A stretch of 64,000 bases of DNA, taken from assembly GCA_013398015.1 (NCBI GenBank), contig VZRR01011618.1, positions 248,001 to 312,000 on the forward strand, read 5' to 3'. Shown one piece after another: positions 45,440 to 58,331 of the stretch. This DNA comes from Oreocharis arfaki. Taxonomy: Eukaryota > Chordata > Aves > Passeriformes > Paramythiidae. How positions within the stretch are numbered: the stretch's first letter is position 1; the number at the start of each line of letters is the position of its first letter. The notes under the pieces were generated by a model. It was not told where the DNA came from and made no database searches. It saw nothing but the letters and a program-made list of their open reading frames with translations. The translations under genes and the position numbers were made by a program.

Positions 45440-45930
45440 AGCTGTTCATCAGAGGTCTGGACAGGGGCAGGAATGCCCCGGCAGCCTCTCGCTGGCTGTA
45501 AAGGCTTAAAGCGAGCGGAGGTTTCCCCTTTAAGCCTGTGCTGAAAAGTGAGTGTAAAATTGCACCAACCGAGCTGGCAGCCTGCCAGCAAACCCTAATG
45601 ACTCCACCAGAGACTCTTTTCTGTGCCACGCCTGCCCCATTAACCCACATTTTGCTGGTGTGTGCTGGAGGTAGCAGCGAAGTACCGGAGTGAGAAACAG
45701 CACCAGTGCGCTGGGAAATGTCAAAGGATGCGGTGCCGGCTTCTCCTGCCGTCCCAGGGACTGCAGGGCTTTGTCCCACAGGGACCTTGGGGTGAACGTG
45801 AAGCAGAGGAGGACACTGTGTGTGGGTGGCAAAGAGCTGGTAAAAAATGTTTGTGCTCAAAACGAGTTGCACTGGATCCCCATCCTACAGCATTTCCTCT
45901 GAGATGGTGAAATCTGCACGTCCACATCAA
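45440..45930 (-). promoter_or_regulatory. CpG-enriched block, candidate internal (delta-kalirin) promoter
   Basis: About sixteen CpG dinucleotides fall within roughly 540 bp here, clearly more than in the neighbouring AT-rich intron, and base composition is GC-richer. The block ends about 0.7 kb upstream of the exon that opens spectrin repeat 5. Mammalian delta-kalirin transcripts are known to begin internally near that point. No TATA box or initiator was identified, so promoter function is inference. A 150-residue minus-strand open frame spans the block but matches nothing I know and is probably a by-product of composition. Confidence 0.3.
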
Positions 45931-47600
45931 ATGAGAGGAGGACGGGGATGTCTAAAGCTCCAGCTGCCAAAGCTTCTCATAACCAGGGCCCACACCTAAG
46001 GCCAGTCACTAAATGCTACTCTATACACATGCTACAGACTTCAAGGATATCACCCTGATCCAAAACAAAATCATCAAAATTAGAACCTGTCCCAGCACAC
46101 TCATGATACCAGAAAACAGAGAGCCCAGCTCCTTGTGCTCTGCCCCCACCTCTGCTACTGACTCCTTGCTCGACAGACTCACAAAAACAAGTATTAAAAC
46201 ATATGCCTAACTTGTAGGCTTTTCAGAGTCAGCTTTGAATATTTTGGGTAAACACCTCTGTTTATTCATAAATACTATAATCATAATAGCCTGCCCTACT
46301 GCTGGCCTGAAACGGAATGTCTTTGCTTGGGATATTTACGTATTTTCACATTCTTAGGAAAAAAGTGTAGTATAAAAGGGCAACTATTAATAAAAAAAAC
46401 CCAAATGTAAGTAAATAGGAATGTAAAATAAATGAAAAAATGAAAATAAATTTAAAGAGCCAAATAGAAGGCTTTTTCATTTGTGGTCTGAGGTCCATGT
46501 GCTGAACTTTGGAAAGCTACCACAAAGAAAAATGCGTTAGTGCCTTCATATATTAATTATATTGAGAATCTTCCTGGTTTTGATCCAATCCCTGCACCCA
46601 CTCAAACAGTAGGGACAGCTGGACTATAGCAGACAAGGACCAGGTTGTTCAGGGAATATTACTTCTCCTTATCAGATTTTCAATAATAGAGCACTTTGTA
46701 AATACAGAAAAATAGCTATGTGTATAAATCTTCCTTCTGTTTTGAGGTGGGAAAGCCAGTAGTTTTTTAATTTCTTGTAGTTATTAGTTCAATTTTCACC
46801 CTAACAAAAAAAAAAGCTCAGGGAACTTTGCAAAAATGAAAATGAAATCGGGAATTTTGTGCATTTTTAGGAATCTGCTCTTTTCATGAAATTATTATCT
46901 TAGGGCAGAGGAGAAAGTTTCCAACCTTCAGAGGAAAATCCTGTGCTCAAAAGTGCCTCCAGAACTCTCAGCTTTTCAGCAGGAGCATTGGACATTTAAG
47001 ATCCTACTTCACTTTTTGAGTAGGCTTCCAAATTAAAGCAGTTTTTAATATACTTAAACATAAACTGTATTGTATTCGCTTGGAACCAAAACACTCATTA
47101 ATTTCAGAGAGCACTCAAATATATTAACTCATATTAGCTTCAGATGTTTCCCTTAATGACCTCTGACTGTAAGGATTTGCATAGTAAAATCTATTCGAAT
47201 TTAGGTCATTCTTGACTCAGAGGCCTTTAATCCTTTAGACTCCACCAATCCCTGGAAAACCCTAATACAAAGAATCAGTCAATATTAATAAGATTAGGAA
47301 GATCTTTCAGGAACAATTCACAATAGGAACCTGATTCAAAAACCTCCTAGGTTATGTGTTACAACTAATAGCACCTGAAATAAATTGCTACCCAAGCCCC
47401 TCTTGTGAATGCCACAGCGATGAAAAAACCAGTTCCACGTCTCTACAACACCACAGTCAGAATAGCTGTTAAACACAGAACAGAAATCACATCCTGGTTG
47501 TCACTGCTCAGGAAAATCAGTCCCTCTTAGGGCCTGATGTTTCACGCCAATGCAAGTATTTGACCGATTAAAAACACCCTGACTATTAAAGCCCCAGGTC

Positions 47601-47720
47601 GCTGGATACCTTGTATCCAAGCGATACAAGGTATCCAGCACAGCATTTGTGTGCATGCTGTGCGTAGGGCACAGCATTTCCAGTCCATGCTGTGACCTAC
47701 TCTAAGCTAGATAGCTTAGA
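47601..47720. repeat. Cluster of four inverted repeats (hairpins)
   Basis: Four perfect inverted repeats follow one another within 120 bp. Hairpin 1 has 17-bp arms (47601-47617 gctggataccttgtatc and 47623-47639) with a 5-nt loop. Hairpin 2 has 9-bp arms GCACAGCAT/ATGCTGTGC (47638-47646, 47655-47663). Hairpin 3 has the same core CACAGCAT/ATGCTGTG (47670-47677, 47687-47694). Hairpin 4 has 9-bp arms TCTAAGCTA/TAGCTTAGA (47701-47709, 47712-47720) with a 2-nt loop. No coding potential was seen. Function unknown. Confidence 0.85.
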
Positions 47721-50700
47721 CTGAAGGAACTTTCATTTTTCATTGAAATCTGACATATTGCACAGCACAACTTTTATTTCATGTTTGCAGAAATGGACTT
47801 CTTTTATTCTTGGCATGAACAAAATCTGTGAGCACTTGTCCCATTCCCGTATGTACTTCAAACTATTACTAAGGTACCACCTGATCCCGTACAGGGGATG
47901 CAGATACATGCAGATATTCCAAATACAGAGGCAGCATTTCCACATCCACCTATGGTGACTTTCACTAAGTTTGCCATTCACACATGTGTCCAGAAAAGGA
48001 GATAATCTCTGCATTATGTTACTTGACAGGTACTAAACAAAAAATACAGAACCCTAGAAAAAGAAGTTTTGTTCTTCCTTCAACTGACCTATGCTTTGGT
48101 ATGATTAACTGGATATGGAAATACCAATGCCTTAGTGGTAGAACCTGAATTAAGTCTATCAAAGAGATCCAGCCACAAATCTGACTCATGTGAACTACAT
48201 TTAAAAAATGTCGTGATTGTCAGCTAGAAAAGTCTCAGGTAAATACCTATTCCTAAGACGTTCATGCTGAAGGTCCATAGTGGCTCCACAACTGAGGCTT
48301 TATTTATCAGGGCTTTAAACAAAAAAAACCTAATTCTCCTCCGATTACTAGAACAGTGGGAAAGAAGAACGACACCCCTCCTTTCTTTTGGGGGAGCATC
48401 TGGCGCCCCTCATGCATTTTGACAACAACTTTTCCATCTTTCTTGGATATAGAACACAGGCAGTTTCCCTCCATCCAAGAGACAATACAGCTCTTTACTA
48501 CCAGCTACTTCATCTGATGAAATACCCTTCATTTTACTCAAGTACTTAGTGAGACCACTTGCTGGAGTTTTGAAGGACACCTGTGCCTGTCACCTATAAA
48601 TTAATGCTTTTGACTTAGAGCAAGAAACCACTTTAAACAAAATCTAAAACCTAAAGAGATTGCTAAGAAAATCTTGCCTGCGTGATTGGAATAACTATTG
48701 AACATCCAATGTTTTAATGATGCTATTTGTAAATGACAGAGATGAGTTATAATCCCCTCAAAAGCAGTTTAAAAGCACTGAGTAATGGGAGCAGTGCAAA
48801 GAACCAGTCAGTTCAGTCCAGGAGATTTACCACTGTACAGCATGTTTGCTAGTCTTCAAAACAAGCCTGTAATGAAAACAAGCAACTTCCCAGGCTGTAT
48901 GTTCTACCCCTTTACTATGTCAGAGAAACATCAGGTATTGCAGGGTGGGCCCCAAAAGGATGCTCATGACAACTCAGGAAGAGAACATTCACCACAGCAA
49001 TGAAGATTAGAACAGAATGCAGAGAATTCAGTGACATACAGGGACCCTGCTGCCACTCCATGAGTTGTAATGTGAGTGTTAAGAGAACCAAGGGCAGGCT
49101 GAAAAAAAACCCCAAAAACACACATGGAGAACTGCTCCAGAGAGAGATGTCCAACAACCCTATTTCCCTCTGCTACTATGCCAGGCATATGCAAACCTAT
49201 TCTATAGCAGTAACATTTAGCTAGGAAGGCATAATATGCACTAGGAAGTCACACAGATCCCAAGTTCAGGTTAATTTACAGCAGAACTTCAGCCTGCACT
49301 TGTGTTTAAGCATCTGTTCAAACGCTGTTGAGCATCCAGCTTGATTGCACAGCCTTCAGTAAATTGTCTGTTCTACTTTAATTTCCCCACACCAAACTGG
49401 TAGAGAAGATAAAACTTTCCAGCACAATTAACCTTCATCAGCTGGTATTTATTCACACTTAGAATGCATCCAGTCCTGTTTCAGTTGAAAGAACTGATGG
49501 TTGTTGTAAATTGGAAGCACATTTCAACAACATTGTCCGAAGTCACATTCAAGCTCTCAAGGAAATGCCAACAGAAACACAGAAAACAAGGTCTGCAATG
49601 ATGAGCTGCAAAGTGACCTCATGCCACCATCGAAGTGTCACATAATGACAGCACACCTAACAAAATGTGACAGGATGGGATATGACCAGACACTACCTAT
49701 GAAATGCCACAATATGTGACTTCCATGGTAAGACACAACTCATGAGACTCCCTGCTGCAAGACTTGATGTTGTCAGATACCACCAAACTGGCTGGGAAGG
49801 AATGACGAGTGGAAAGGGAACATTCTGTGAAAAAAACCCATCTGATCTCTTCCTAACCTCTTTCTTGCTTTTTCCCATTTCCTCGCCAATTTCTTGACAT
49901 TCATCCTTGGTTAGGCTGCATCTGGTGCTTCTGTATGCTCAGGCTTTTTAATTAGTAACCTTGCCTATGGCAAAAGGATTTGCGCTGCCTAAACATCTGA
50001 TGCTTTTTCCAAGTCCTGCATGGACCAGATTGATATAGCACAAAATAATCTCCACTCAAGGGAAACATGATTTGGGTAGCTAGGCTTACATCAGGGAGTG
50101 TGTAGATCCCCAGCCCAAGGTCATGTAAATGTAATTCAGGCACTATTTGCTCTAGGAGAGAAAATTGATTTACAACTGAAGAATCAAAGGTACATGTTCC
50201 GTGCTGCTTCCACTGCCATCATGAACTGTAAAAACAAGTTCCTCTTCTAGTATAATTTTAATATGTTATTTGTAATTAGGAATCTGGATGTAATTAATTT
50301 CAGTAACTGTAATAATCAAATTCTGCACTTGATCATACTGGTAGTAAGCTTAGAAAAGTTCTTCCTACACTGGAAGATTTACTCAGTTTTACACGAGTGT
50401 GATACAGTAAAATTTGGTGCAGGAGAAGCTTCCCATGCTACAAATGCAGCAATTTACTAAAATAAATGCAGGTACCATTACAGCCTCCTCTAAATTGTCC
50501 ACTGGTTCTAAACATCTCATCACTTCTCAAATGGAAGTTGCAGCACCCCTTCCCTCTGTGCTTTTTCCAGTGACTGGTTGTATGTATCACTGGGATTCTT
50601 ACCCTGATCTGCTGTTTTGAGCCTTTTGTGCAACTTTGTGCACTATGTCCTGGGAATCTCAGAAACAAATAATTTGTGACAATTCTGTATCATTCTGAAA

Positions 50701-52108
50701 GTTGCTAAGGACTGAAAAAACTGCGTGACTTGCCTTTAACCAATCAGTCTTGTTGGATCCATTGACTTGAGCCATTCCATTGATTTTCAACTACTTAAAA
50801 AGACTCCAGGGCATACATGCACTTCAGGTGAAAGACAGAACATGTCTTTTGAGTGATGATTGAACGACAGGAGTGTCCCTGTATGGCTTTGATGGAGATT
50901 TGCTCAGTACACAAATTACTGCAGGCACTGGCTGCCCACTCTGTTGCCTTTGGACACAGCACTAAAGCCCACACACTGGAACTGGGAGAAGCTCATCTTC
51001 TTCAGCTTCAGGAAATCAGAACGGGCAAAAATGTGGCTAATAAAAGAGTACTTCATGAGAGTTGGCACATCCTATTTAAAGATGCTCATAAAACTCCCTT
51101 TTAGCTACAGCATGAACCACTGATATTTGGAGAGCAAGGCATACAGACTGGAGACCCATTTCCGTAACACACAAAAAACATGCAAGGGCCCTCAAAAGCC
51201 AAGGACAATATTTGAGTGGAGCCATTGGTCTGAAACAATGCTGGTGAATGGCCTGAAAAATGTGGATAACAAAGTATGAACTTAAATGCAGTCTACAGGA
51301 ATCCTTTGGCTAGAACACGGCAGAATGCTGGGAAGAACTTCTCTTCGGTGCACAGGTTTGACTTCCTGACATTTGGTTTATGTGGCTGCATATACAAGCA
51401 TTTAATTCTCATTACTTTGATTCTGTCTCACAATCTTTTGCCATCACAGATGGCAGAATTTTATTCACTAGTGGTCTGGCCGTGCTTCAAACTCCCCTGC
51501 TCAAGAGCAGGATGTGCTGCCAGGATACCACAGCTCTTTTCTTTCCCAGCTACTTAATCCTTCATCAAAAAACTTGCTTCTGGGCAACAAACGGACAGGA
51601 AAGAAGGGCACCCTGCACCACCCCAGTTGTCCTGGTTCTTCAGCCCCAGATCTTTGGTAGCTTTACAGACACAATTTAGCTCTGCAAAAAACCCACCAAA
51701 ATTAACGACTGGTGGATGTTGGCATTTTGGTCCAAGCCACAGTCTACCCTCTGGAGCTGGGGGGAATTTGCTTTTATTTTGCTGCTTTGTGGTAATTAAT
51801 TGCTGATAACCCAGAGTGCACTTTTATACAGCTCACACAAAAATAACACTTTTTATACCAGCAGAGCCCTCTCCACAGCCACAATTATCAGAATGATAAG
51901 CTGACAGGTGATCTGCCTTCTCCAACAAATCTGCCACCCAGGCAAGGGACAGCACAAGCGCTACTTGTGTGGGCATCTCTGGCAGTTCACTTCTACCACA
52001 TCCTCTGATTTCTGCCTGCAAATTCACCTCTGATGGGAATAGGAGAATATCTAGGAACTGAGCACTTCTTAAAAAAACCCAAACAAACACAACAGAACAG
52101 CATTCACT

Positions 52109-52195
52109 TAGAATTATAGCATCACAGAATCACTAAAGTTGGAAAAGACCTTTAAGATCACTAAGTCCAACCATCCATCTAGCACCGCCTCCACA
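52109..52195 (-). mobile_element. CR1 LINE 3'-end fragment
   Basis: The plus strand contains catcacagaatcactaaagt, then tggaaaagacctttaagatc and actaagtccaaccatccat. This is the familiar reverse complement of an avian CR1 3' region, so the element is on the minus strand like the host gene. It is a short 5'-truncated relic. Its presence is the main support for a bird (or at least sauropsid) source. Confidence 0.85.
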
Positions 52196-52503
52196 CTGAT
52201 TCAGCTCCCAGCAAAAATAATGGTCAAACTTCTAGGAGGCATAAGAGGCATCTCAGGGTTGATGTTTCACAGTCCTGCACTGAAAGGAGGGGTAGATATT
52301 TTCAAAGTTTGATTTTGCATTCTGTTGTGCATCTGTCTCAGCTGTTAATATTATCCCAGTGAAGGACAAAATTTCTAGCTTTTGAACAAGGCACATTGCA
52401 CTTAATTCTAACACTGAAATGTTCTGGGGTGTGAACTGGCTACTCGGTGAATATTTTATGTGCACAGAGCCAGTTTGGGTCATTTTAATGTTTTATGCTC
52501 TCC

Positions 52504-52521
52504 TTTTTTTTTTTTTTTTTT
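52504..52521. repeat. Poly(T) tract, 18 nt
   Basis: Eighteen consecutive T on the plus strand. It could be a relic of a poly(A) tail or simple slippage; no retroposed body is recognisable beside it. Confidence 0.9.
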
Positions 52522-55500
52522 CTAAATCTGGACATAATATGGGAAAACAAACAAAAGTGCTGTCCAGGACAGGAGCAGCGTGTAAATGTGTAAGACAAAC
52601 ACTTTGTGGTAGACATGTTCAGAGAACAAGACATTTTCAGAACTTCCAGAAGTTGCCAGCAAGTGGAGTTGCTAAACTGAATATCCCTTGCATCACAAAT
52701 CTTTATTATCTAGTGGGCGATTGCTCTGAAAAGTCAACATTAGCAGTAAAAGTCAAACAACAAATTTCTAAGTTCACTAACATTAACTTTGATTCCTGTG
52801 TCAATTCACAGTGAGTGACAGGATTACACGACATCTCCCAGAACCACTGTCATGTTTGCTCCATGATTAACTTTGATACATTCTGTCAACTCTTCTGATG
52901 GGAGTCAATAGCAGCCGACCTCAGCCCCGTGAGGTTTCTGCTCCCTGAGTCCCAGCAGCTCTGCCTTGAAGTGAGGAACTAGCCCTGTCAGAATTAGTGA
53001 TCTAGACTGAAATAACCTCCTAATCACAATATTCAACTGAAGCAGAGAAAATTTAATTTCACAGGTCTTGGTTATCAAGTAAAATTAAGTTAGCAGTGCC
53101 TGCAATAAAACACTGTTACTGTTCCTGACTGACAGGGCAGACCCACTCCATTACCCACTTGAGTAACCCCACTGATATCTGTGGGGTGACCAAGGTGACC
53201 TGCTGACCACAAATAATTTAGGTTATAATATAGGAAGCTGTCTGACACTTGATGGTCCAGGACTTAGCTCTCACTTTCTCACGGCCTTATCAGACAAGAT
53301 TTTCAGAGTGAAACTTTCCATACCAGGTGTCTGCCTAAGGCTGAACTTGATGAATTTTGAGGCAAAACGTCCAGAATGAGAGGAAGCGACAAAAAAGGTA
53401 CTTTGCCATTTACTTTGTGTTAGGAGTTTTATTTCTGCTCAAATGAGATGCTCCAGACCCTCCATGCTTTTAAACAAGAGTTTGAAATTTTGCAGGGCTT
53501 AGCCTTGATGTCAAGAATACACATTATGTCATTCATGTGAAAATTTTCCCAAATTTGGTCACTCAGAAGCCGCCTGCCATGTTCCAGTTTGCACATGTTC
53601 ATAGGAACCTGCTAGGAATCTGGGAGTTCCTTTTTCTCAACATTAAATATTTTCTGAGCATACTCATCCCCCATTCTGAGGGCCAGGTATTCATGGCAGG
53701 CTCCACATGGAAGTGCCAGTGCTGAGCACCTCGTCCTCCTGCCCTTCTGACCCACTAAGGAGCAGCAAAGCGCAGGGCACATGATCTGAAAACACAATTC
53801 TCTGCCTCTCTGTTTTTTTTGTGCTGGACTCAACACAGAATTGGTAATCTGAGGCCAACTGAGAAACGAGAAACCTAGAGGTGGTAAGACATGCTTTTCA
53901 TGCCCCAAAGAATAGTGAAACAATTGCAGAACTGCTCTGTAGTTTAGTTAAGGCCTATATACTATAAATGGATCTAAATTCAGTGAAGTTCCTCCTCATT
54001 CTTAAGTTAGAAACTGCATTATCAGCCAATACAAGTAACACAACAAAACTAAGTCATCATTTAACTATGCAAGAGGATTTTAAGAGTTTTTAATGATATA
54101 GAAATTGTGAGAGTGCCCTTTCCTGTCTACATTTTAATACTTGGAAATGTAAAGTACACTTCAGAACCTTAAGTATAAAATTGCAAGACAGTAAAATATT
54201 AAGATTCAGACAATGAATTACAAGATGTTTTCTGATGTGCCTTAAGGGTTTTGAGTCTTCAGGGTGGGATTTTATGACACCTGCAACCTCTTCTCCAGGA
54301 GGCTGAAAAGATATTCTCTTTCAAACAAAATCAAATGCCAGCCAAGAATCCTGTATCATCATTTGATCATAGAAGCAGAAAGTTCACAGAAAAACGTCAA
54401 CTATCATGAGATTTGTGATGAAAGTGCAAGATCCAACAATCCTGACAATAATTGATTCAGATTTGAAGAAAGAACCTGAATTCAATTACACTTAATCCTG
54501 AGAGAAATTATTCAGGTACGAGTCTGTTGAATGCATTTGTCCCAGTGATAATAATTTATAACTTTACCCTGCCATACAGATAATTGGATTTGATTCCCAA
54601 GGTACTAGGCTTCTGCTCACACCATCAGAAATGCCTTGGCCCAAAAGGGTACGAAAATACTGACTGCAAACTAGAAGAGCATAATGAATGCTATAGGACA
54701 GTGGGACACGAAAAATCTCGTTTACAGGCATGGCAATAGGACACCTACATTACTCCAGAGCTATGCCAACAATCACTTAGGGGACTGCTTCCGATTTATG
54801 CCTCTAAAATGTTATTACCACACCAAAAAGTCCTTGTTTCAGCCTATTGTATGTATTGTTAAATAAGGTCACTTAAAAAACCCATCAGAATTATCGTTAT
54901 GCTTAATTGACCGTGTTTTTCATATTCCTTCAACTGTATGAGTCAATGTTTAGCAGAAGGGATCCTCTTTAATGCTTTCACATGAAATAAGCAATGATTC
55001 AAATCTACCGTAGTATAAAAAAGCCACTCTGAACTTACGCTACCCATGGATATCTACATTTAAATGACTCCCCAATTCAATACTACCTATTGTCCTAAAG
55101 AAATTATAGAAAGACTTTCCTATACAAAAGGAAACATTTCTTTGACAAGAGAAAAAAAGCAGGAGCAGTTAAAAGTTCCTCATGTGGTGGGAATCTGAGC
55201 AGTCACATGTGGAGATGAAGAGGTGGGCGGAGAACAGGTGAAGCAGTGAGAAGTTCACAGTCAATGAACTCATCCATACCCAGGAATTACCACATCAGAA
55301 ACACAACTCAGCTGTGCTAAGAAGACTGTCAGAAGAAACATGCTCATTGCAGGAAGATATTCAAAATAATTCCAAAAAAAGAAGAAGTGTCCATAGGATT
55401 GATTCTTCCTACTTAATTCACCCTTTGACCAGTGCTGTCTGAATAGATTAATACAACATGAAATAATGAGATTTTGTGAAGCTTAGATGAAAAATGCTTC

Positions 55501-56572
55501 CAGGCCATAGTTTCCCACATCAGGGCCAAAAAAATATGAAGAGAACTGTTTTTAATTTCTGAGGACATAAGAGAAAGAGTTCTTCATAGTTTAAGAAATG
55601 GTTTTGAGAACTAAAAAGGATGAAATTAATAATGATAGCTATTATTAAGGAACTGATAATGCCTTCTAAAATAATGTCAAGAGTTAAACAGATTAGCACG
55701 GCAACCAAACTGCTTTCTCCTCACTCCAAGACACCCCCAGGAGATGGGTTTGGATGGTCATAGCAAGTCCAGCATCAGGCCCAGCACGGCAGGTAGGAGG
55801 TACAAGAGAGGCCTGTGTGAGCACCGTGATTGGAATGGCTCCTGGTGAACAGCAGCAATGGACCTCAGATCTCCCACTATTTTACTGCTGCTGCAACAAA
55901 AGAATTCTTTGCCTTGATGTCTGCTGTGATTTAAATTGATCTGTTATTATTTTAATTTACCTGTTTTATGTTTGTATTGAAGAATGACGATTACATTGGT
56001 TAACTCGCCATTTTACGATACTCAAGAAGGGCCCAGCAAGGCCAAGCAATGACTCATTTCTACCTAAGCCAATCTATTTATAGCATAAAAAGGCAAATAC
56101 AGATCCAAACACGTGCTAAGGCTCTCCTGTTGTAATGCTTCGCCCTTTGCACCAATTCCCCCCCGGCAGTCTTTTGTTATTTCACTGTGTCTGTGGGGAT
56201 CCCCACAGCTGGCAAACACTAAAACCACAGCAACTTCCTCATTTAATAGTTTTGGCAAAAAAACCCTGAGGTATTGAGTTTTGTGGCTTCCACCAGCACA
56301 GAAAAATGTCACTGAAGGAGCTGGGTAGTGGCACAGAACCTGCAGAAAATCAGAGGTTTTGGCCCCTACAGGAGTGAATTAACACAGGGGTAAGTAAGTG
56401 AAAAACTTCCCCTTGCAGAGCTCTTGGGCATCCTCAAGCTTTCGGGAGCTCTTGGAGACTGAACAACTTTATCAACCCAACCCAAAGGCTGTCATTCGTT
56501 ATGACAGATGTGGATTCCTGTGTCCACCTGGGCTTTACTGTTTACAGCTCCCTTCACTGTCCCTCTGGAGAG

Positions 56573-56625
56573 AGAGTCACAGAGTCATAGAATAGTTTGG
56601 TTTGGAAGGGGAGAGGCACCCAGAG
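56573..56625 (-). mobile_element. CR1 LINE 3'-end fragment
   Basis: The plus strand reads cacagagtcatagaatagtt followed by tggtttggaagggg, the reverse complement of the avian CR1 3' tail (…CCAAACCATTCTATGATTCTGTGA type). The element is therefore on the minus strand, 5'-truncated to a few dozen bases and diverged. Borders are approximate. It carries no coding capacity. Confidence 0.75.
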
Positions 56626-58139
56626 TCTGTCTACTCTGGATCTCCTTAAAAGTGACACGAATTAATTACTGAACTTTCCAAAAAGACATCATAGAACCAA
56701 TCTGTCCCACGGGAAGACATTAATGAGGCAAAGATCTAGCATTTACTCTCAACATCTAGTGAACAGCATTGATGCTATCACAAAAGACTGTTTTTTAAAA
56801 TAATTTTTAAAAATGTGATTTTTGTTATACATCTGCATTTTTATTCACCAGAACAGAGCTCATTAAAACCAGGTGTGCAAAGTAGGCAAACTCCCTTCTT
56901 GGAGAAGAAAAGGACTATAATGCACTGCAATCCCAATTCCTTCATAGAGGGAGGCTTTATTTCCCAAAGCCAAATTAGCCTACACAATACCAGTAACTAT
57001 CTTTTTTCACTAGTCACCACCTGCATAGGCGAATCAAGGTTAATCACAGCAGGAAACTGCTGTGAAATAATTTTTACAGAGGAAATAACCAATTAAGTTT
57101 CCCCAGTGGCAAACCAGCGTAGCTGCAAGTGTTTGAGCAACGCTGGGAACAACAGCATTATCCACAAGCTGAAAGTTAACTCTATTTTAGTATATTGCAG
57201 AAGCAGGATGTAAAAGAAAAACCTTCATGTACCAACAGCTATAATGGACATGCTGTAACTCCACCTTCCATACACATGTGAACAAATGTGTGCACCTTCT
57301 ACCTCAGGGGCTCCCCAACACGCTGAAGCCTGACATATGCAACTTGTTTGTATCATGTAAATTAACAAGCACAGGCAAAGCATTCAGCTTCCCAGAGTAT
57401 CTTCCTGATCAAGTGTGCTTTTGCAAACAGATGCTGCAGAGCATGAAAACAACTGTCCTGACTAATTCCATCTCTCACAGCAGAAACCCTATCTTTAAAA
57501 GTCACTCATCACTAAATGGCCTTTGGACTGCAGAAAATGTGAAGTATGCTTTAATTACATCCCCAGTGGCCTCCCATTTGATGTCTTGTCCACTGTATCT
57601 CTGGCAAGACAGTCTTATCTCTGGATATTTTTCAATTACACTAAACAGCATTTATTCAGGTCCTCACTGATTCACTGTATCAGTATGTGGCTGGTTTTTT
57701 TTTAACAGTTGTTTTGAAAAGTCAAGTCTGCCTCATTAAACAATGTAAAGTTTCTAGTAACACATAATGATACTGGATACATAAATTAACAGTACATTTA
57801 AAGGAATCCTCAGAGGATCACGCTGCTGGCATGTTTATACTTAATGTGTTAATATCAACTCATGTTCTTACAAAAGAATTCTTGCTTTCTAACAATATGT
57901 TCTGGTTGCAATTAAGCACCACTTGGTATCATGTCCCTGTATTTTAGTGTCCTGTAACATTCATATGTTTAATTCACATTTTATTTCCTCTTTACAACAG
58001 TTACGCATTTGCATGAAATGAACTGGATAATATCAGCCCTGTGTGGTGAAAATGCCTTTTCTCTGTGACCTGAGTTTTCAGAGAGAGCCTCTTACAGCAC
58101 TTTACAATACACAGCAAAATTCCCTCATGCACATCTTAC

Positions 58140-58331
58140 CTCCTTGGTGTGGGTATGGAAGGAGACCGACATGTCCAAGAGAAGTTTCCTCTGCTCCACC
58201 CTCCGGACAAAGTCCTGAATCCGAACTTCCAGATGCCGGGCTGCTTTATAGATCTCTTCAGGGTCACATTCCCCAGTTTGAGCCAACTGCTCTGCAGCCT
58301 CCAAGAGCTTGTCTGCATTGGTGTACGTATT
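58140..58331 (-). CDS. KALRN: KALRN window exon 1: end of spectrin repeat 4
   Basis: 192 bp, 64 codons, phase 0 at both ends. The translation runs from NTYTNADKLLEAAEQL to LLLDMSVSFHTHTKE and is almost identical to human kalirin as I remember it. It is the last part of spectrin repeat 4, with amphipathic helix pattern and the basic stretch RRVEQRKLLLD. The acceptor reads tttgctggtag before AATACG; the donor is GAG/GTAAGATG, close to consensus. A longer 175-residue minus-strand open frame overlaps it in a different frame and is not real. A 192-bp length would permit in-frame skipping. Confidence 0.96.

Larger units (their letters stand above)
44758..58139 (-). other. KALRN: KALRN intron 1-2 (13.4 kb)
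   Basis: This is the largest intron in the window, phase 0, and it separates spectrin repeat 4 from repeat 5. It contains two CR1 LINE fragments, an 18-T tract at 52504-52521, four closely spaced hairpins at 47601-47720 and a CpG-enriched block at about 45440-45930. In mammals the shortened delta-kalirin forms, which lack Sec14 and the first four spectrin repeats, start from an internal promoter in the matching intron (family knowledge). No other exon was recognised. Confidence 0.85.

Noticed and set aside
45420..45872. 150-residue minus-strand open frame in the CpG-enriched block
   Set aside because: Overlapping open frames occur on both strands, as expected where GC-rich sequence has few stops. 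No homology recognised and no clear in-frame donor to exon 2.
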